DNA from: Owenia fusiformis
Taxonomy: Eukaryota > Annelida > Polychaeta > Sabellida > Oweniidae
Assembly (NCBI GenBank): GCA_903813345.2
Contig: CAIIXF020000005.1
Location: forward strand, 39,249,375 to 39,313,374
Length of the DNA: 64,000 bases
Reading direction: 5' to 3'
A program made the translations under genes and the position numbers. The notes below the pieces were generated by a model. That model had not been told where the DNA came from and searched no databases. It saw nothing but the letters and a program-made list of their open reading frames with translations. Below, piece by piece: positions 62,506 through 64,000 of the stretch. Position 1 is the stretch's first letter. Every line of letters begins with the position of its first letter.

Positions 62506-64000
62506 GTAAGTGTAGTAGTGGTTGTGAAGACTCAACAAAATATCTGTATGGTTATGTTTTATTTTAAATGGTGGTGCATTACATAGTCGTAGAGTAATTT
62601 GCGTTATTGATGGGTCTTGAATAATGGTAACTCCAATGTCTATAATCGTGACTTGCTAAGGTCCATTTTAAGTCACAAAAGCAAACATCATAACAACTAA
62701 GATGAACTGTTTTGGAAGTGAATTCATAGAATTTTCCTCATTTTTGTGGAAATAATGACTTCAAAATATCCATTATGTGTTGACTCTTGACTCAATTCTT
62801 CATAATTTGCTAGTTTTCTCCACAGTGTGCACCACTAATTTAATTTCAAATCTATACGGGAAATGAGAGGAAGAAATGTTAAAGAAGCATATATTTAGGC
62901 ATAAAATACAAACTACATTCAGATCAGATATATGTTGACGAGATCACCATGACCATATTGCCTTTTTTTGTAGAAGCTTATTCTGATGCTTCTTTGCATG
63001 TCTTCAGATTTACTGCTTGATTAGTTTGGTTTTATATAGTAAGTTTTATTGTTATTTAAAGTGGTATTTTACAATACAATGATTTATAGAATACAAAAGA
63101 AAATTACCATACAACAAATTGATTGAATAAATGAATCAAATAAATCAACTGATATCTAGGAATATTAGTATGTAGTATAAGGAAATTTATTTATTGCTTG
63201 TCCCCAAAATTGAACTTTTATATTATGTGTGTGTAAACCTAGATATACAGTAAAACCTATCTAATCCAATTGACACTTGGAGTGGCCAAAACTCTTCAAA
63301 TTGGAAGGTGTTCACATATCAAGGTTTTTTAACTTCTATGTCATAGTGAAAAAGTTTCTCTTTTTATTATTTCTGCTTGCATCCATACAGAGGATACAGG
63401 TGTGTATATACTTGCCAATTTCTTTGCCTTTATAAATCTTTTGCTTGTTTGTTAATGTCTTTTTGTTTGTTCTTTCTTTTTTTGATTAATGTTGCTAAAG
63501 GCGTGCCACATAGCTTGGCATAATCTGTTTTAAAAAGAGCATAATAGTCACTTACCCAGAATACAAACACTTGTATGTTTCTTGTATGTTTTGGATAATT
63601 GTATGTATGTATTTGCATCATCGTAGTACAAGCTGTTGTATCAGAGCACATTTCATTGCAAGGCAGAGAGATATGATCAGTGTCAGAATTAACGTAAAGC
63701 ATCGCATAAAGTATTTTTACTCTTAGCTGTCACAGAATGGTGTATAGAAGTACATGTTGTAAATGTTCACTCAACTAGATTCATGTAAAAGTTTTTACTT
63801 TTTTTATTCATTTTTCAGTTTGGTGTTTATATTTTATTATTTCTTTGCTTGTATAGTACGTTGTGTGTAAATTATTGCATTGGTGCATTTGGCATTGCTA
63901 AAACTATCAACCTAGAAATTAAAATATATATCTGCAACATTGTTTAATTAAAGTGAAAATCTTGTAATCTGATTGGCTCAGGTGATGTAATTATATGCCA
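62506..64000. other. DOCK intron 42 and beyond
   Basis: Apart from the 9-nt candidate at 63391-63399, no further tail exon is recognised. The proline-rich tail expected for DOCK3/4 must lie past the window. Confidence 0.4.
63391..63399 (+). CDS. DOCK3/4: candidate 9-nt DOCK microexon
   Basis: CATCCATACAG precedes AGGATACAG, followed by GTGTGT. Nine bases preserve phase 2 and would add L/GY/R-type residues after exon 42. Very short and unsupported by homology. Confidence 0.2.

Overview
The window is nuclear DNA from an invertebrate animal. It is AT-rich, its genes are split by many GT-AG introns, and it is full of small DNA transposons, satellites and minisatellites. The three genes are bilaterian families. 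The repeat style (TACAGGGTG mariner-type MITEs, GTCCGTCC runs, fold-back elements) would suit a mollusc or another marine invertebrate, but I cannot fix the phylum from sequence alone.

Layout. (1) 1-1807, minus strand: the first coding exon of a FAM120 (constitutive coactivator of PPAR-gamma-like) gene; the rest lies off the left edge. A 764-bp fold-back element sits 33 bp beyond its splice donor. (2) 1808-7581: intergenic DNA with MITEs, a satellite carrying nuclear-receptor-like half-sites, and probably the copine 3' UTR. (3) 7582-24369, minus strand: a complete copine, reconstructed as 20 coding exons and 550 residues (C2A, C2B, basic linker, vWA/copine domain). (4) 24370-24682: a short head-to-head intergenic region, probably a bidirectional promoter. 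(5) 24683 to beyond the right edge, plus strand: a DOCK-B (DOCK3/DOCK4-like) Rac/Rap GEF, reconstructed as 42 coding exons (1,666 codons, all splice phases consistent) with SH3, DHR-1 and DHR-2. Its C-terminal tail continues outside the window.

The genes are not an operon. Copine is a Ca2+-dependent phospholipid-binding protein. DOCK-B is a membrane-recruited GEF whose DHR-1 domain is expected to bind phosphoinositides. The two share a divergent promoter and so may be co-expressed.

The most unusual observation is a recurring architecture. At six DOCK splice sites and one copine splice site, a tandem repeat array starts on, and includes, the exon edge or splice signal. In DOCK exon 5, the last 47 exonic bases plus the donor occur in six near-identical 70-bp copies. 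Each extra copy could act as a 42-nt phase-0 cassette exon.

A second theme is tRNA-like modules, each with boxes A and B and a nearby T5 or T6 run. Three sit inside terminal-inverted-repeat elements. Two of those elements have 9-bp target duplications and lie on either side of the shared copine/DOCK promoter.
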